Positions 1 to 6,413 are shown, counted from the first letter of the stretch. The stretch: 7,466 bases of DNA from an uncultured Angelakisella sp. (GCA_904420255.1 CAJFUT010000167.1:1-7466), one strand, 5' to 3'. Made by a program: numbers and translations. The notes: generated from the sequence alone by a model not told the origin.

Positions 1-693
1 AAGGAGAAGCAGAACATCTTCTTCAACAGCGCCACCCACCAGCTCAAGACCCCCCTCACCTCCATCATCGGCTACTCCGAGATCATCCAGCGGATGAGCC
101 GGGACGAGGACATCACCCTCAGCGCCAAATATATCCAGGAGGCGGGGCAGCACCTTCTGGCGGTGGTGGAGAACATCATCAACATCTCCCGCTTCCAGCG
201 CACCGAATATGAATTTTCCCCCACCTGGTTCCAGCTGGGGGACCTCTGCGAGGAATGCCGCACCCTCCTGCTGCCCCGGCTGGAGCGCAGCGGCATCGCC
301 CTCAGCTGCCACTGCATCCCCACCGAGGTCTACTACGACCGGGACCGGATCAAGGAGGTGCTGCTGAACCTGCTGGACAACTGCATCCTCCACAGCGGCT
401 GCACCCAGATCACCATCACCTCCGCCACCCTGCCGGTGCGCCTGACGGTGGAGGACAACGGCTGCGGCATCGGCGAGGAGCAGCTGGACCGGATCTTCCA
501 GCCCTTCTACCGCTCCTCCTCCAGCCCCGGGGGCAGCGGGCTGGGGCTCTCCATCTGCCGGGAGATCATGAAGGCCCAGGGCGGGGACGTGGAAATCCTT
601 TCCGCCCCCGGCTCCGGCACCAAGGTGATCCTTTATTTCCAGGACCGGAATCAACCCCAGAGCTGGTACGGCACCATGGCCCGGCGCATCTGA
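1..693 (+). CDS. Sensor histidine kinase, C-terminal part (5' end outside window)
   Basis: The frame is open from base 1, so this is the 230-residue C-terminal part of a longer kinase; any sensor and membrane region lies upstream, outside the window. Numbering from base 1, the HisKA H-box is at residues 9-22 with phospho-acceptor His13 (bases 37-39) in the context ATHQLKTPLTS. The ATPase domain follows: N-box around 119-130 (Asn123, Asn127), G1 box DNGCGI from Asp152, F-box IFQPFYR at 165-171, and G2 box GGSGLGLS at 177-184. It should autophosphorylate and pass phosphate to a response regulator that is probably encoded upstream. The acidic residue usually following the histidine is Gln here, while Thr17 (H+4) is kept. 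The ATG at 94 lies inside the H-domain and is not a plausible start. The family call is secure; the signal sensed is unknown. Confidence 0.95.
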   Translation, partial: KEKQNIFFNSATHQLKTPLTSIIGYSEIIQRMSRDEDITLSAKYIQEAGQHLLAVVENIINISRFQRTEYEFSPTWFQLGDLCEECRTLLLPRLERSGIALSCHCIPTEVYYDRDRIKEVLLNLLDNCILHSGCTQITITSATLPVRLTVEDNGCGIGEEQLDRIFQPFYRSSSSPGGSGLGLSICREIMKAQGGDVEILSAPGSGTKVILYFQDRNQPQSWYGTMARRI

Positions 694-724
694 ACCGGCA
701 AGAGCTTATGAAAGGAGGCGCCCT

Positions 725-1513
725 ATGTCCTCGCCCCTTCTGCGCAGGATCATCCTGACGGCCTATGTGGCGGTGATGGTGCTGGCCAGCCTTTTCATCA
801 TCAGCCGCACCTTTTCCGACGGCGACATGGTGCAGATCGACGACCGGGAGGCGGTGATGCGCCGCCGCACCACCGGGGTGCTGGTTTCCCTGACGGTGGA
901 CGACCCGGTCTGGGAGCCCGTCACCATCTCGGACCAGGAGTATCTTTTCAACCTGAGCCAGCAGATCAACGCCCTGCCCCGGGTGGAGGGGCAGTTCCCG
1001 GGGGAGGGCCAGGAGAAGCTCTCCGGGGTCATGGAATTCGCCAACGGCAGCCGGGAGGAGTACTCCATCAGCACCGTCCTCACCATCGGCCAGACGGTGT
1101 ACTACAGCGACGAGGTGGAGGAGGCCCTCCAGGAGATCCGCCAGGACCTGGCCGCCCGGCTCTACACCCCCGGGAACCTTTCCCACCTCCTTTCCGCCGG
1201 CCCCGGCGTGATCCTGGAGAACGGCTCCCTCTCGGCGGCCCTGTCCCCATCGGAAACCGGGCGCCTCTGCCAGGCGGTCCAGGCGGGGGAGGTGGTGGAA
1301 AACCCCCAGGAGGTGAGCCAGACGGTGGCGGACCTCTCCCCCCGGTTCACCATCCGCCTCCAGGACGCCTCCGGCACCGACCGCCTCCGCCTTTCGGTCT
1401 ACGCCAACGAGTCCATCCTGGTTTACAACACCTATTCCTCCGGCCAGCGCCTGGTCCTCTGCTTCAGCGGGGAGCTGGTGCCCCTCTGCCAGGAGCTGCT
1501 GGCGGGGGATTGA
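725..1513 (+). CDS. Membrane-anchored extracytoplasmic protein of unknown function downstream of the kinase
   Basis: This is a 262-residue protein that I do not recognise. One hydrophobic segment (about residues 8-27, preceded by Arg7/Arg8) predicts an N-terminal anchor with the remaining roughly 235 residues outside the cell. There is no lipobox and no catalytic motif that I can see. The start is fixed by AAAGGAGG at 711-718, six bases before the ATG. The gene begins 31 bases after the kinase stop with no terminator between, so the two are probably co-transcribed. The soluble part looks like two similar halves (about 55-145 and 165-260), each with a Ser-x-x-Glu helix, strands around FANGS or LQDASG, a V-Y strand and a final Leu/Glu helix. 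By position and topology it could modulate the kinase, as YycH/YycI do for WalK, but I see no sequence similarity to those proteins. It ends just before a strong terminator. Confidence 0.8.
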   Translation: MSSPLLRRIILTAYVAVMVLASLFIISRTFSDGDMVQIDDREAVMRRRTTGVLVSLTVDDPVWEPVTISDQEYLFNLSQQINALPRVEGQFPGEGQEKLSGVMEFANGSREEYSISTVLTIGQTVYYSDEVEEALQEIRQDLAARLYTPGNLSHLLSAGPGVILENGSLSAALSPSETGRLCQAVQAGEVVENPQEVSQTVADLSPRFTIRLQDASGTDRLRLSVYANESILVYNTYSSGQRLVLCFSGELVPLCQELLAGD

Positions 1514-1533
1514 CAAAACCCTCGCAAAACCAC

Positions 1534-1585
1534 AAAACCGGGGCCCGGGCAGCGGTTTGCGCCGCCGTCCGGGCCCCGGTCTTTT
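1534..1585. terminator. Bidirectional intrinsic terminator between convergent genes
   Basis: Bases 1537-1548 (ACCGGGGCCCGG) are perfectly complementary to 1569-1580. The stem can extend by a G-U and a C-G pair, and then by an inner GCGG/CCGC (1552-1555 with 1562-1565). TCTTTTC follows on the plus strand. On the minus strand the hairpin is followed by GGTTTTGTGGTTTT. It lies between the end of the 725-1513 gene and the end of the M56 gene, so it can serve both. A second small GC hairpin (1589-1594 with 1598-1603) lies next to it but has no T-tract. Confidence 0.85.
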
Positions 1586-1612
1586 CGCGGCGGGCCGCCC
1601 GCCTGTGAAGCC

Positions 1613-3487
1613 TTATCCCTCCGGCCCCTGGGCGGGGCGGGCCAGCAGCAGGGGCTGGCCGTTCACCTGCTCGATCTGCCAGACCCGGCCGAGGTCCGGT
1701 GCCACGGCGAACAGGTCGCCGGAATCGTAGCCCTCGGGGGTCACTCCCCGGAAGGTGGGGCAGAGGAGGCCGTCCACCTCCCGGTCCTCCCCGGGGACCA
1801 GCTCCGCGGTCATGGAGGAAAGGAGGCCGTTCTCTCCGGCGAATTCCTCCAGAAGGGCCAGGGTTTCCTCCTCCCCCGCCTCCCGGGGCGGGTCGGCCAG
1901 GGGGATGGGCTCATAGCCGTACTTGGGATAGCGGACCTTCCAATCCGCCTCCTGGACCAGGAGCCATTCGGTTTCGGTTTCCTGGAGGGTCGGGACGGTG
2001 GTGGAGGTCATCCCCTCCCCCGCCGGGCGGTAGAGCCGTTCCACCGTATAGGAGCCGTCCTCCGCCGAAGTGTAAATATTCACCCACAGGGGCACCGGAG
2101 AGCCGCCGCTCAGAATCACAATCTGGTCCGGGACCCCGGCCCGGCAGTTCTGGGCAAAGGCCGCCAGCCGCTCCCGGTTCAGCAGGTCCTCCCCGGGGGT
2201 ATCGGTTTGCAGGCGGGCCAGGCCGCCCCCGTCCTCCACCGAATCCCCCCGGCTGGTCTGAACCCTGCCGGACAAATCCGCCAGGTAGTGGGGATGGGTT
2301 TGGATAAATTCCCCCAGGGCGCCGGGGGCATCCGCCCCCTGGCTCCAGGTGAGGCTCAGCCGGGCCCCCAGCTCCTCCAGGAGGGCCTCGTCAAAGTCGG
2401 CGGGGGTGAGGAACTCCGCCGGATCGGCGCGGATTTCCGCCGGGCCGGAGCCGCCGGAGGAATCCCCGCAGGCCACCATACCCCCCAGGAGGGCGGCGGC
2501 CAGCACCGCCGTCCCCAAAAGGAACAGGCCCCGGCGGCCCTTCCCCTGGCCCAGGATGCCCTCGAACCGTTCCCGGAGGGCGTCGCCCCCGGCGGAGAAA
2601 TGGGTGGTGAGGGCCGCGCCCCGGCCCCCCTGGCGCCCCACCGAATCCAGGATGGCCCGGCCATAGCGGCGGCGGTCCTCCGGGGATGCGCCCTGGAGGG
2701 CTTCGGCGTCGCAGGAAAGCTCCAGGTCCCCCGAGGCCTGCCAAAACATCAGCCACACCAGAGGGTTGAACCAATGGATCCCGTTTGCCAGCAGAAGCAC
2801 CAGCTTATAGGCGATGTCCCTCCGGCGGCAGTGGGTCAGCTCATGGAGGAAGATGAAGTACAGTTCCTCCCCGGAGTATTCCTCCTCCGGCAGGAACAGC
2901 ACCGGCCTTGCCGCCCCCAGCACCAGGGGGCCGGGGGCCTCCCGGCTGACCCGGAGGGCGGGGACCCGGCGGAGGCCCAGCTCCCCCGCCACCTGGGCCA
3001 GCAGCTCCAGCACCTCCCGGTTTTTCACCCGGCTCCCGCCGGCCAGGAGCCTGCGGCGGAAGGCCCGCTGGCGGAGGCCCTGCCCCAGGAAAAAGGCTGC
3101 CGCTCCCGCCGCCCAAAGGATTCCCAGGGCCTCCTCCCCGGTGATGGAGCGGGCCGCCGGCTCCCCTGCGGGGGTGGAGGGGGAAGCCTGGTCGGGGGCC
3201 GGGGAGGCTGGAAGGGGCTCCTCCTCCCCGCCCCAGGTGAGGACCGGCTCCCGGAGGACCTCCTGGGCCGCCGCCGGCGCGGGCAGCTGGACCGGCGCCC
3301 GGGACGGGGCCAGTTCCACCGGCAGCAGCAGCCGCAGGGCCAGCAGCAGCCAGAGCCAGTATTTCCACCGGGCGGCGTACCGGCGGTTCAGCGTCTTGGA
3401 GAACAGCAGCGCCGGCAGAATGACAATGCTTACCGTCAGGGATGTTTTCAGCAGGGGCAGCAGCCCCCATTCCAGAGTGACGGTCAT
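1613..3487 (-). CDS. M56-family (BlaR1/MecR1-like) membrane metalloprotease with atypical C-terminal sensor region
   Basis: This is a 624-residue integral membrane protein. Membrane segments are visible at about 9-31, 41-57, 121-138, 224-246 and 319-338. The zinc protease motif HELTH is at 215-219 (bases 2831-2845), followed by the family's ELSCD at 256-260, where Glu256 is the likely third ligand. In this family the protease acts, after an extracellular signal, to inactivate the partner BlaI-type repressor. The partner gene lies directly upstream and its stop overlaps this start in ATGA (3484-3487), implying coupled translation. Residues 57-113 are a Pro/Ala-rich loop. The exterior C-terminus (about 341-624) lacks the SxxK/SxN/KTG motifs of a penicillin-sensing domain. 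Its middle part (about 415-500, the NRERLAAF...DQIVIL...YT region) faintly resembles DUF4362, which is inference only. The last membrane segment ends in a lipobox-like MVAC (Cys340). The ligand is unknown; beta-lactam sensing is not supported. Confidence 0.93.
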   Translation of the reverse strand: MTVTLEWGLLPLLKTSLTVSIVILPALLFSKTLNRRYAARWKYWLWLLLALRLLLPVELAPSRAPVQLPAPAAAQEVLREPVLTWGGEEEPLPASPAPDQASPSTPAGEPAARSITGEEALGILWAAGAAAFFLGQGLRQRAFRRRLLAGGSRVKNREVLELLAQVAGELGLRRVPALRVSREAPGPLVLGAARPVLFLPEEEYSGEELYFIFLHELTHCRRRDIAYKLVLLLANGIHWFNPLVWLMFWQASGDLELSCDAEALQGASPEDRRRYGRAILDSVGRQGGRGAALTTHFSAGGDALRERFEGILGQGKGRRGLFLLGTAVLAAALLGGMVACGDSSGGSGPAEIRADPAEFLTPADFDEALLEELGARLSLTWSQGADAPGALGEFIQTHPHYLADLSGRVQTSRGDSVEDGGGLARLQTDTPGEDLLNRERLAAFAQNCRAGVPDQIVILSGGSPVPLWVNIYTSAEDGSYTVERLYRPAGEGMTSTTVPTLQETETEWLLVQEADWKVRYPKYGYEPIPLADPPREAGEEETLALLEEFAGENGLLSSMTAELVPGEDREVDGLLCPTFRGVTPEGYDSGDLFAVAPDLGRVWQIEQVNGQPLLLARPAQGPEG

Positions 3488-3873
3488 TTCCCCTCTCCTC
3501 CTTCCTCATCCAGGAAGCGCCGGAGCTCCTCCAGCTCCTCCTCCCCCACGGCGCCGCTCTGGTGGAGGCTGGCCACCAGCCCCGGCAGGGAATTGCCGTA
3601 AAGCCGCCGCAGGAGGGCGCGCCCCTCCCCCTCCCGGTACTGCTCCCGGCCCACCAGGGGGTAATAGAAATTGCTGCGGCCCTGTTTCTCACAGCGGAGA
3701 TAACCCTTCTGGCAGAGCCGCCCCAGCACCGTCATCAGGGTGGGGAGCTTCCAGCCCCGGCTCCCCTCCATCTCCTCCAGCACCTGGCTGGCGCTCACCG
3801 GCTGGGGGCAGTCCCACACCGCCAGCATCACCTCCAGCTCCGCCTCGCCCAGGTGTTTCCTTCCGACGTTCAT
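3484..3873 (-). CDS. BlaI/MecI/CopY-family transcriptional repressor
   Basis: This is a 129-residue repressor. Residues 8-73 form the family's winged helix: LGEAELEVMLAVW opens it, the recognition helix is near WKLPTLMTVLGRL, and GYLRCEKQGRSNFYYPLV gives the wing. Residues 74-129 are the helical dimerisation part. The length is typical of the family. The ATG at 3873 is chosen because AAAGGAGG (3881-3888) precedes it by seven bases; the frame extends to a TTG at 3894, but that lies inside an operator dyad and has no ribosome site. The protein should bind the two dyads at 3887-3930 and repress its own operon. Proteolysis started by the downstream M56 protein would relieve this. The Asn-Phe bond cut in staphylococcal BlaI is not seen at the corresponding place in the dimerisation region, so the cleavage site probably differs. 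Confidence 0.94.
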   Translation of the reverse strand: MNVGRKHLGEAELEVMLAVWDCPQPVSASQVLEEMEGSRGWKLPTLMTVLGRLCQKGYLRCEKQGRSNFYYPLVGREQYREGEGRALLRRLYGNSLPGLVASLHQSGAVGEEELEELRRFLDEEGGEGK

Positions 3874-3880
3874 GGCGTCC

Positions 3881-3888
3881 CCTCCTTT
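3881..3888 (-). promoter_or_regulatory. Ribosome binding site deciding the repressor start
   Basis: The minus strand reads AAAGGAGG seven bases before the ATG at 3873. This excludes the upstream TTG at 3894. Its first two bases overlap the downstream operator dyad. Confidence 0.85.
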
Positions 3889-3902
3889 ATACAATTGTGT
3901 AA
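3887..3902 (-). promoter_or_regulatory. Repressor operator 2 (downstream of the transcription start)
   Basis: On the plus strand this reads TTATACA-AT-TGTGTAA, a dyad with one mismatch (T3890 against G3899). It has the same TTATACA-NN-TGTRTAA form as operator 1, and the centres are 26 bases apart. It begins a few bases after the predicted transcription start, where a bound repressor would block initiation or escape. Assignment to the adjacent BlaI-type repressor is inferred from position and from the TACA/TGTA cores known for this family. Confidence 0.8.
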
Positions 3903-3910
3903 TCTATCTC

Positions 3911-3930
3911 AATTATACAAGTGTATAATT
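3911..3930 (-). promoter_or_regulatory. Repressor operator 1 (perfect dyad over the -10 box and spacer)
   Basis: AATTATACA (3911-3919) and TGTATAATT (3922-3930) are a perfect nine-base inverted repeat separated by AG. The dyad covers the whole -10 box and 13 bases of the promoter spacer, so occupancy should exclude RNA polymerase. TACA/TGTA half-site cores are characteristic of BlaI/MecI operators. Confidence 0.88.
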
Positions 3931-3940
3931 CCCCTGTCAA
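3912..3940 (-). promoter_or_regulatory. Consensus sigma-A promoter of the repressor/protease operon
   Basis: On the minus strand TTGACA (3935-3940) is followed by exactly 17 bases and then TATAAT (3912-3917); both hexamers match the consensus in full. Transcription should start near 3905-3907, giving a leader of about 35 bases before the ATG at 3873. A promoter this strong with two built-in operators fits a tightly repressed, strongly inducible operon. Confidence 0.9.
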
Positions 3941-4036
3941 GTCTTTTCGCGTCCGTGAGGCGGGGTGGACCCCGCGGCCATGTCCGTGAGAGAAGCTCCT
4001 ACGTCGCGGAAGGTTGCGCCCCGCTCCCCGAGCATA
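3941..4036. other. Intergenic stretch with short repeats, possible end of a dispersed element
   Basis: The 96 bases between the repressor promoter and the hydrolase stop hold a direct repeat, GTCCGTGAG, at 3951-3959 and 3982-3990. Between the copies is a GCGGGG/CCCCGC hairpin (minus-strand loop TCCA) centred near 3967. No T-tract follows the hairpin on either strand, so I do not call it a terminator. All minus-strand frames across this stretch and the adjoining end of the hydrolase gene are open or nearly so. I see no gene here. Confidence 0.4.
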
Positions 4037-4669
4037 TCACCTGGGCTTCGGAAGGCGATTTTTCCATCCGCCCAAGCTGAGCGGCGCACCCGCTTTCGCT
4101 TCTTGTACCGTTGCTGACGTGGTTGCCAGCGGGTGCCAACCCGCCCGGCGGTAATCGTTGAGGCGGCCCTGGTAGACAAGCTCCAGCCCCGGCAGCCGGG
4201 GGAAATCCTGGGGCCGGGCCAGGGAGGGGTCCTTCTCCAGGCCCCACAGGCCGCTGCGCTGGAGGACGCAGGCCACAAACTGGGAGCAGACAAAATGCCT
4301 GGGTCGGCGGAGGGGGATCCCGGCCAGGATGGCCACCAGCCCCACGAAATTGTAGCGGTAGATCCACTCCTGTTCCTCGAAGCCGCGGATGGCCTCCCGG
4401 AGGCGCCGGTATCCCTCCTCCGGCACCGGCATCCGGTAAACCGCGCAGCCGGTGTCCTCATACCGGCGGAAAATCCCCTGGCCGGGGTGCTCCCGGACAA
4501 AGCCGCTGGCGATGGGGAGCCAGAGGCACTGGCGGCCGAAGCTGTACAGCTCCGAAAGGCCGCCGTCCAGGGCGATGGAAGCATGGTTATAGGGGGCGCG
4601 GTTCACAAAATGGAGCATCCGGGAGAACCTTGTCCCGGTCTGGCTCAGCACAATGTAGATTTCCCGCAT
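4037..4669 (-). CDS. Permuted papain-like (NlpC/P60 superfamily, YiiX-type) cysteine hydrolase
   Basis: This is a 210-residue protein. Residues 1-60 give a strand, then YNHASIAL with His29, then a possible third catalytic residue at Glu40. The candidate nucleophile Cys128 comes later, in HFVCSQFVACVL. Histidine before cysteine is the circularly permuted order of YiiX/YebB-type papain-like proteins, which act on amide or thioester bonds; the substrate here is unknown. No signal peptide or clear membrane anchor is present, although 107-119 is hydrophobic. The ATG at 4669 is preferred because AGGGGG (4678-4683) lies eight bases upstream; a TTG at 4705 has no ribosome site. The last 33 or so residues (from GWHPLATTS) are lower in complexity and look unlike the rest of the fold, so the C-terminus may come from other DNA. 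No separate promoter is visible; expression probably depends on read-through from the hydrogenase gene. Confidence 0.7.
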   Translation of the reverse strand: MREIYIVLSQTGTRFSRMLHFVNRAPYNHASIALDGGLSELYSFGRQCLWLPIASGFVREHPGQGIFRRYEDTGCAVYRMPVPEEGYRRLREAIRGFEEQEWIYRYNFVGLVAILAGIPLRRPRHFVCSQFVACVLQRSGLWGLEKDPSLARPQDFPRLPGLELVYQGRLNDYRRAGWHPLATTSATVQEAKAGAPLSLGGWKNRLPKPR

Positions 4670-4725
4670 CAAAAACACCCCCTGCCCTTTTCGCCTTCTG
4701 TCCAAGAAAACGAAACGGCAGGGGG
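4670..4725 (-). terminator. Terminator-like hairpin that also masks the hydrolase ribosome site
   Basis: CCCCCTGCC (4678-4686) is perfectly complementary to GGCAGGGGG (4717-4725). Inside, TTTCG (4689-4693) can pair with CGAAA (4711-4715). Read leftward, the hairpin is followed by TGTTTTTG and then directly by the hydrolase ATG at 4669. It therefore looks like an intrinsic terminator for the hydrogenase transcript. Its 3' arm contains the AGGGGG ribosome site of the hydrolase, so the folded RNA would both stop transcription and hide the start. Confidence 0.7.
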
Positions 4726-4741
4726 AAAAACTTCACCGGGG

Positions 4742-4780
4742 AAAAATTTCCTTGGGGTTATTCGTGGAGAAGCCCCAGGG
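4742..4780 (-). terminator. Possible weak terminator overlapping the hydrogenase stop
   Basis: CCTTGGGG (4750-4757) can pair with CCCCAGGG (4773-4780), including one G-U. The 15-base loop contains the stop codon, and leftward AAATTTTT follows. The loop is long and the stem lies partly in the coding region, so this is only a candidate; the hairpin at 4678-4725 is more convincing. Confidence 0.3.
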
Positions 4781-6275
4781 TGATGTCATATTTGGATTCG
4801 GTGGCGTTCTGGCACTTGGCGGCCTTGCTGTACCGCTCCACCGCGGCGGCGGACTTATTCACCGCCTGGAGGGTCCCGGCGCCGGCCACGCAGCCGCCGG
4901 GGCAGGCCATCCCCTCCAGCAGGTAACCGTCGTACTTGCCGGCCCTGGCCATGGTGAGGAGCTTGCGGCACTCCGCCAGGCCCTGGGCGCTGGCCACCTT
5001 CACCTCCCGGCTGGGGTCGATGACATGAATGGCGTCGGCCACCGCCTTGGCCACACCGCCGCTGACGGCGAAGCCCCGGCCGGCCCCGGTGCCCTCGTTC
5101 AGGGGGTGCTCCTCGGTGATGGCGTCAAAATCCACCCCCTTGGCCTCAAACATCCCCATCAGCTCCTCAAAGGTGAGGACAAAGTCCACGTCGCTGCGGA
5201 TGCTGCGGCGGCTGGCCTCCAGCTTTTTGGAGGCGCAGGGGCCGATGAAGGCGATCTTGCAGCCCTTGTGCTCCTTTTTCTGGAGCCGGGCGGTGAGGAC
5301 CATGGGGGTCAGGGCCATGGAGATATAGTCGGCCAGGTCGGGGAAGAGCTTCTTGGCCATCACCGACCAGGAGGGGCAGCAGGAGGTGGCCATAAAGGGC
5401 TGCTCCGCCGGCACCGCCCGGAGGAAGTCCTTGGCCTCCTCGATGGTACAGAGGTCGGCGCCGATGGCCACCTCCACCACGCTGTCGAAGCCAAGCTGCT
5501 TCATGGCGGCGGTGAACTTCTCCGGGGTCATGGAGGGGCCGAACTGACCCACAAAGGCGGGGGCCACAATGGCGATGACCCGGTCCCCCTTCTTGATGGC
5601 CTGGATGAGCTGGAAGATCTGCCCCTTGTCCGAGATGGCGCCGAAGGGGCAGTTCACCAGGCACATCCCGCAGGAAACGCACTTTTCCTGGTCGATGGAA
5701 GCCTTTCCCTGCTCATCGGTGCCGATGGCGTCCATGCCGCAGGCGGCGGCGCAGGGCCGCTCCAGCTTGATGATGGCGCCGTAGGGGCAGGCGGCGGCGC
5801 AGCGGCCGCAGCGGATGCATTTCTCATTGTCGATGACCGATTTGCCGTTGATGTGGACGGTTATCGCCCCCTTGGGGCAGCTCTCGCTGCAGGGGTGGGC
5901 AAGACAGCTCTGGCAGCAGTCGGTGACCCGGTACTGCTTCTCGGGGCAGCCGTGGCAGGCGAATTTGATGATATTGATCAGGGGGGGCTCGTAGTATTTC
6001 TCGGCGATGGCGCTCTCGTTCACCCCCATGGACAAGGGGGCGTGCTCTGCCATGGGCCGCAGGGGCAGCCCCATGGCCAGGCGGAGGCGCTCCCCCACAA
6101 TGGCCCGCTCCAGGAAGATGGATTCCCGGTACTGGGCCACCTCCCCCGGGATGATTTTATAGGGCAGCTCCTCGATCCGGGAATAATCCCCGCCCTCATA
6201 GGACATCCGGGCGATCTCGGTAAAGATCTGGCGGCGGATGCGGTTCACCGAAGAATAGATTCCTCTCATGCTCAT
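4758..6275 (-). CDS. Monomeric [FeFe] hydrogenase
   Basis: This is a 505-residue iron-sulfur enzyme that should interconvert protons plus reduced ferredoxin with H2 in the cytoplasm. The three H-cluster motifs are present: TSCCPSW (297-303, ligand Cys300, proton-relay candidate Cys299), GPCASKKLE (345-353, Cys347) and EGMACPGGC (454-462, Cys458 and Cys462). Before them lie two classic CxxCxxCxxxCP motifs (153-164 and 199-210), a variant CxxCxxxxCxxxCP (121-134), and extra pairs Cys107/Cys110 and Cys175/Cys179, enough for at least three [4Fe-4S] clusters. There is no N-terminal [2Fe-2S] domain. GPC replaces the MPC of classic group A enzymes, and SMALTPM stands where group A has an S-x-K-S-P stretch, so group B is the likelier class (inference). 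The ATG at 6275 is chosen for AAAGGAG ten bases upstream. No maturase or partner subunit is in the window. Confidence 0.93.
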   Translation of the reverse strand: MSMRGIYSSVNRIRRQIFTEIARMSYEGGDYSRIEELPYKIIPGEVAQYRESIFLERAIVGERLRLAMGLPLRPMAEHAPLSMGVNESAIAEKYYEPPLINIIKFACHGCPEKQYRVTDCCQSCLAHPCSESCPKGAITVHINGKSVIDNEKCIRCGRCAAACPYGAIIKLERPCAAACGMDAIGTDEQGKASIDQEKCVSCGMCLVNCPFGAISDKGQIFQLIQAIKKGDRVIAIVAPAFVGQFGPSMTPEKFTAAMKQLGFDSVVEVAIGADLCTIEEAKDFLRAVPAEQPFMATSCCPSWSVMAKKLFPDLADYISMALTPMVLTARLQKKEHKGCKIAFIGPCASKKLEASRRSIRSDVDFVLTFEELMGMFEAKGVDFDAITEEHPLNEGTGAGRGFAVSGGVAKAVADAIHVIDPSREVKVASAQGLAECRKLLTMARAGKYDGYLLEGMACPGGCVAGAGTLQAVNKSAAAVERYSKAAKCQNATESKYDITLGLLHE

Positions 6276-6285
6276 GCAGAAAACG

Positions 6286-6292
6286 CTCCTTT
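6286..6292 (-). promoter_or_regulatory. Ribosome binding site deciding the hydrogenase start
   Basis: Minus-strand AAAGGAG lies ten bases before the ATG at 6275 (MSMRGIYSS) and sixteen before a second ATG at 6269, favouring the first. The frame stays open about 35 codons further upstream, across the promoter, so those codons are excluded. Confidence 0.75.
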
Positions 6293-6339
6293 CCCGGCCG
6301 GACCCCCTCCCTGGGAGCTGCCGGCGCGGTTCCACTCCT

Positions 6340-6368
6340 ATTATTCCGGGAACAGGGCGGTTTGTCAA
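6340..6368 (-). promoter_or_regulatory. Promoter of the hydrogenase gene
   Basis: On the minus strand TTGACA (6363-6368) is followed by 17 bases and AATAAT (6340-6345, five of six consensus bases). An AT-rich run upstream (about 6369-6410) could act as an UP element. The predicted leader is about 60 bases and can fold into a CCGGC/GCCGG hairpin just before the ribosome site. I looked for Rex-like (TTGTTAA-N4-TTAACAA) and FNR-like dyads in the AT-rich run and found none that holds up. Confidence 0.75.
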
Positions 6369-6413
6369 TCCCTTGGACAATATTTACAAAAATTTTCACA
6401 TATTTTTGGGAGC

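Noticed and set aside
94..96. The ATG at 94 as the start of the histidine kinase
   Set aside because: The frame is open from base 1 and already contains the H-box at bases 25-66; the true start is upstream of the window.
1..693. Pairing the left-edge kinase with the right-edge response regulator as one two-component system
   Set aside because: They lie on opposite strands almost 6 kb apart, with separate promoters and terminators between; nothing in the window links them.
566..1516. A 316-codon minus-strand open frame opposite the kinase end and the 262-residue gene
   Set aside because: It has no ribosome site or domain and crosses the strong terminator side and two plus-strand genes that have proper start signals.
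2207..3601. Long plus-strand open frames opposite the M56 and BlaI genes (also 2814-3902)
   Set aside because: They give Pro/Gln/Arg-rich, low-complexity products running through the operon promoter and against clear HELTH and winged-helix genes; antisense shadows.
1613..3873. Calling the pair blaI/blaR1 beta-lactam resistance genes
   Set aside because: The protease lacks the SxxK, SxN and KTG penicillin-binding motifs and no beta-lactamase gene is nearby. Only the regulatory architecture is shared.
3961..3980. The GCGGGG/CCCCGC hairpin as a terminator for the hydrolase gene
   Set aside because: No T-tract follows on either strand.
6369..6412. Rex- or FNR-like operator in the AT-rich stretch upstream of the hydrogenase
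   Set aside because: TGTGAAAATT and TTGTAAATATTGT fragments are suggestive, but no symmetric pair of half-sites with correct spacing survives base-by-base checking.
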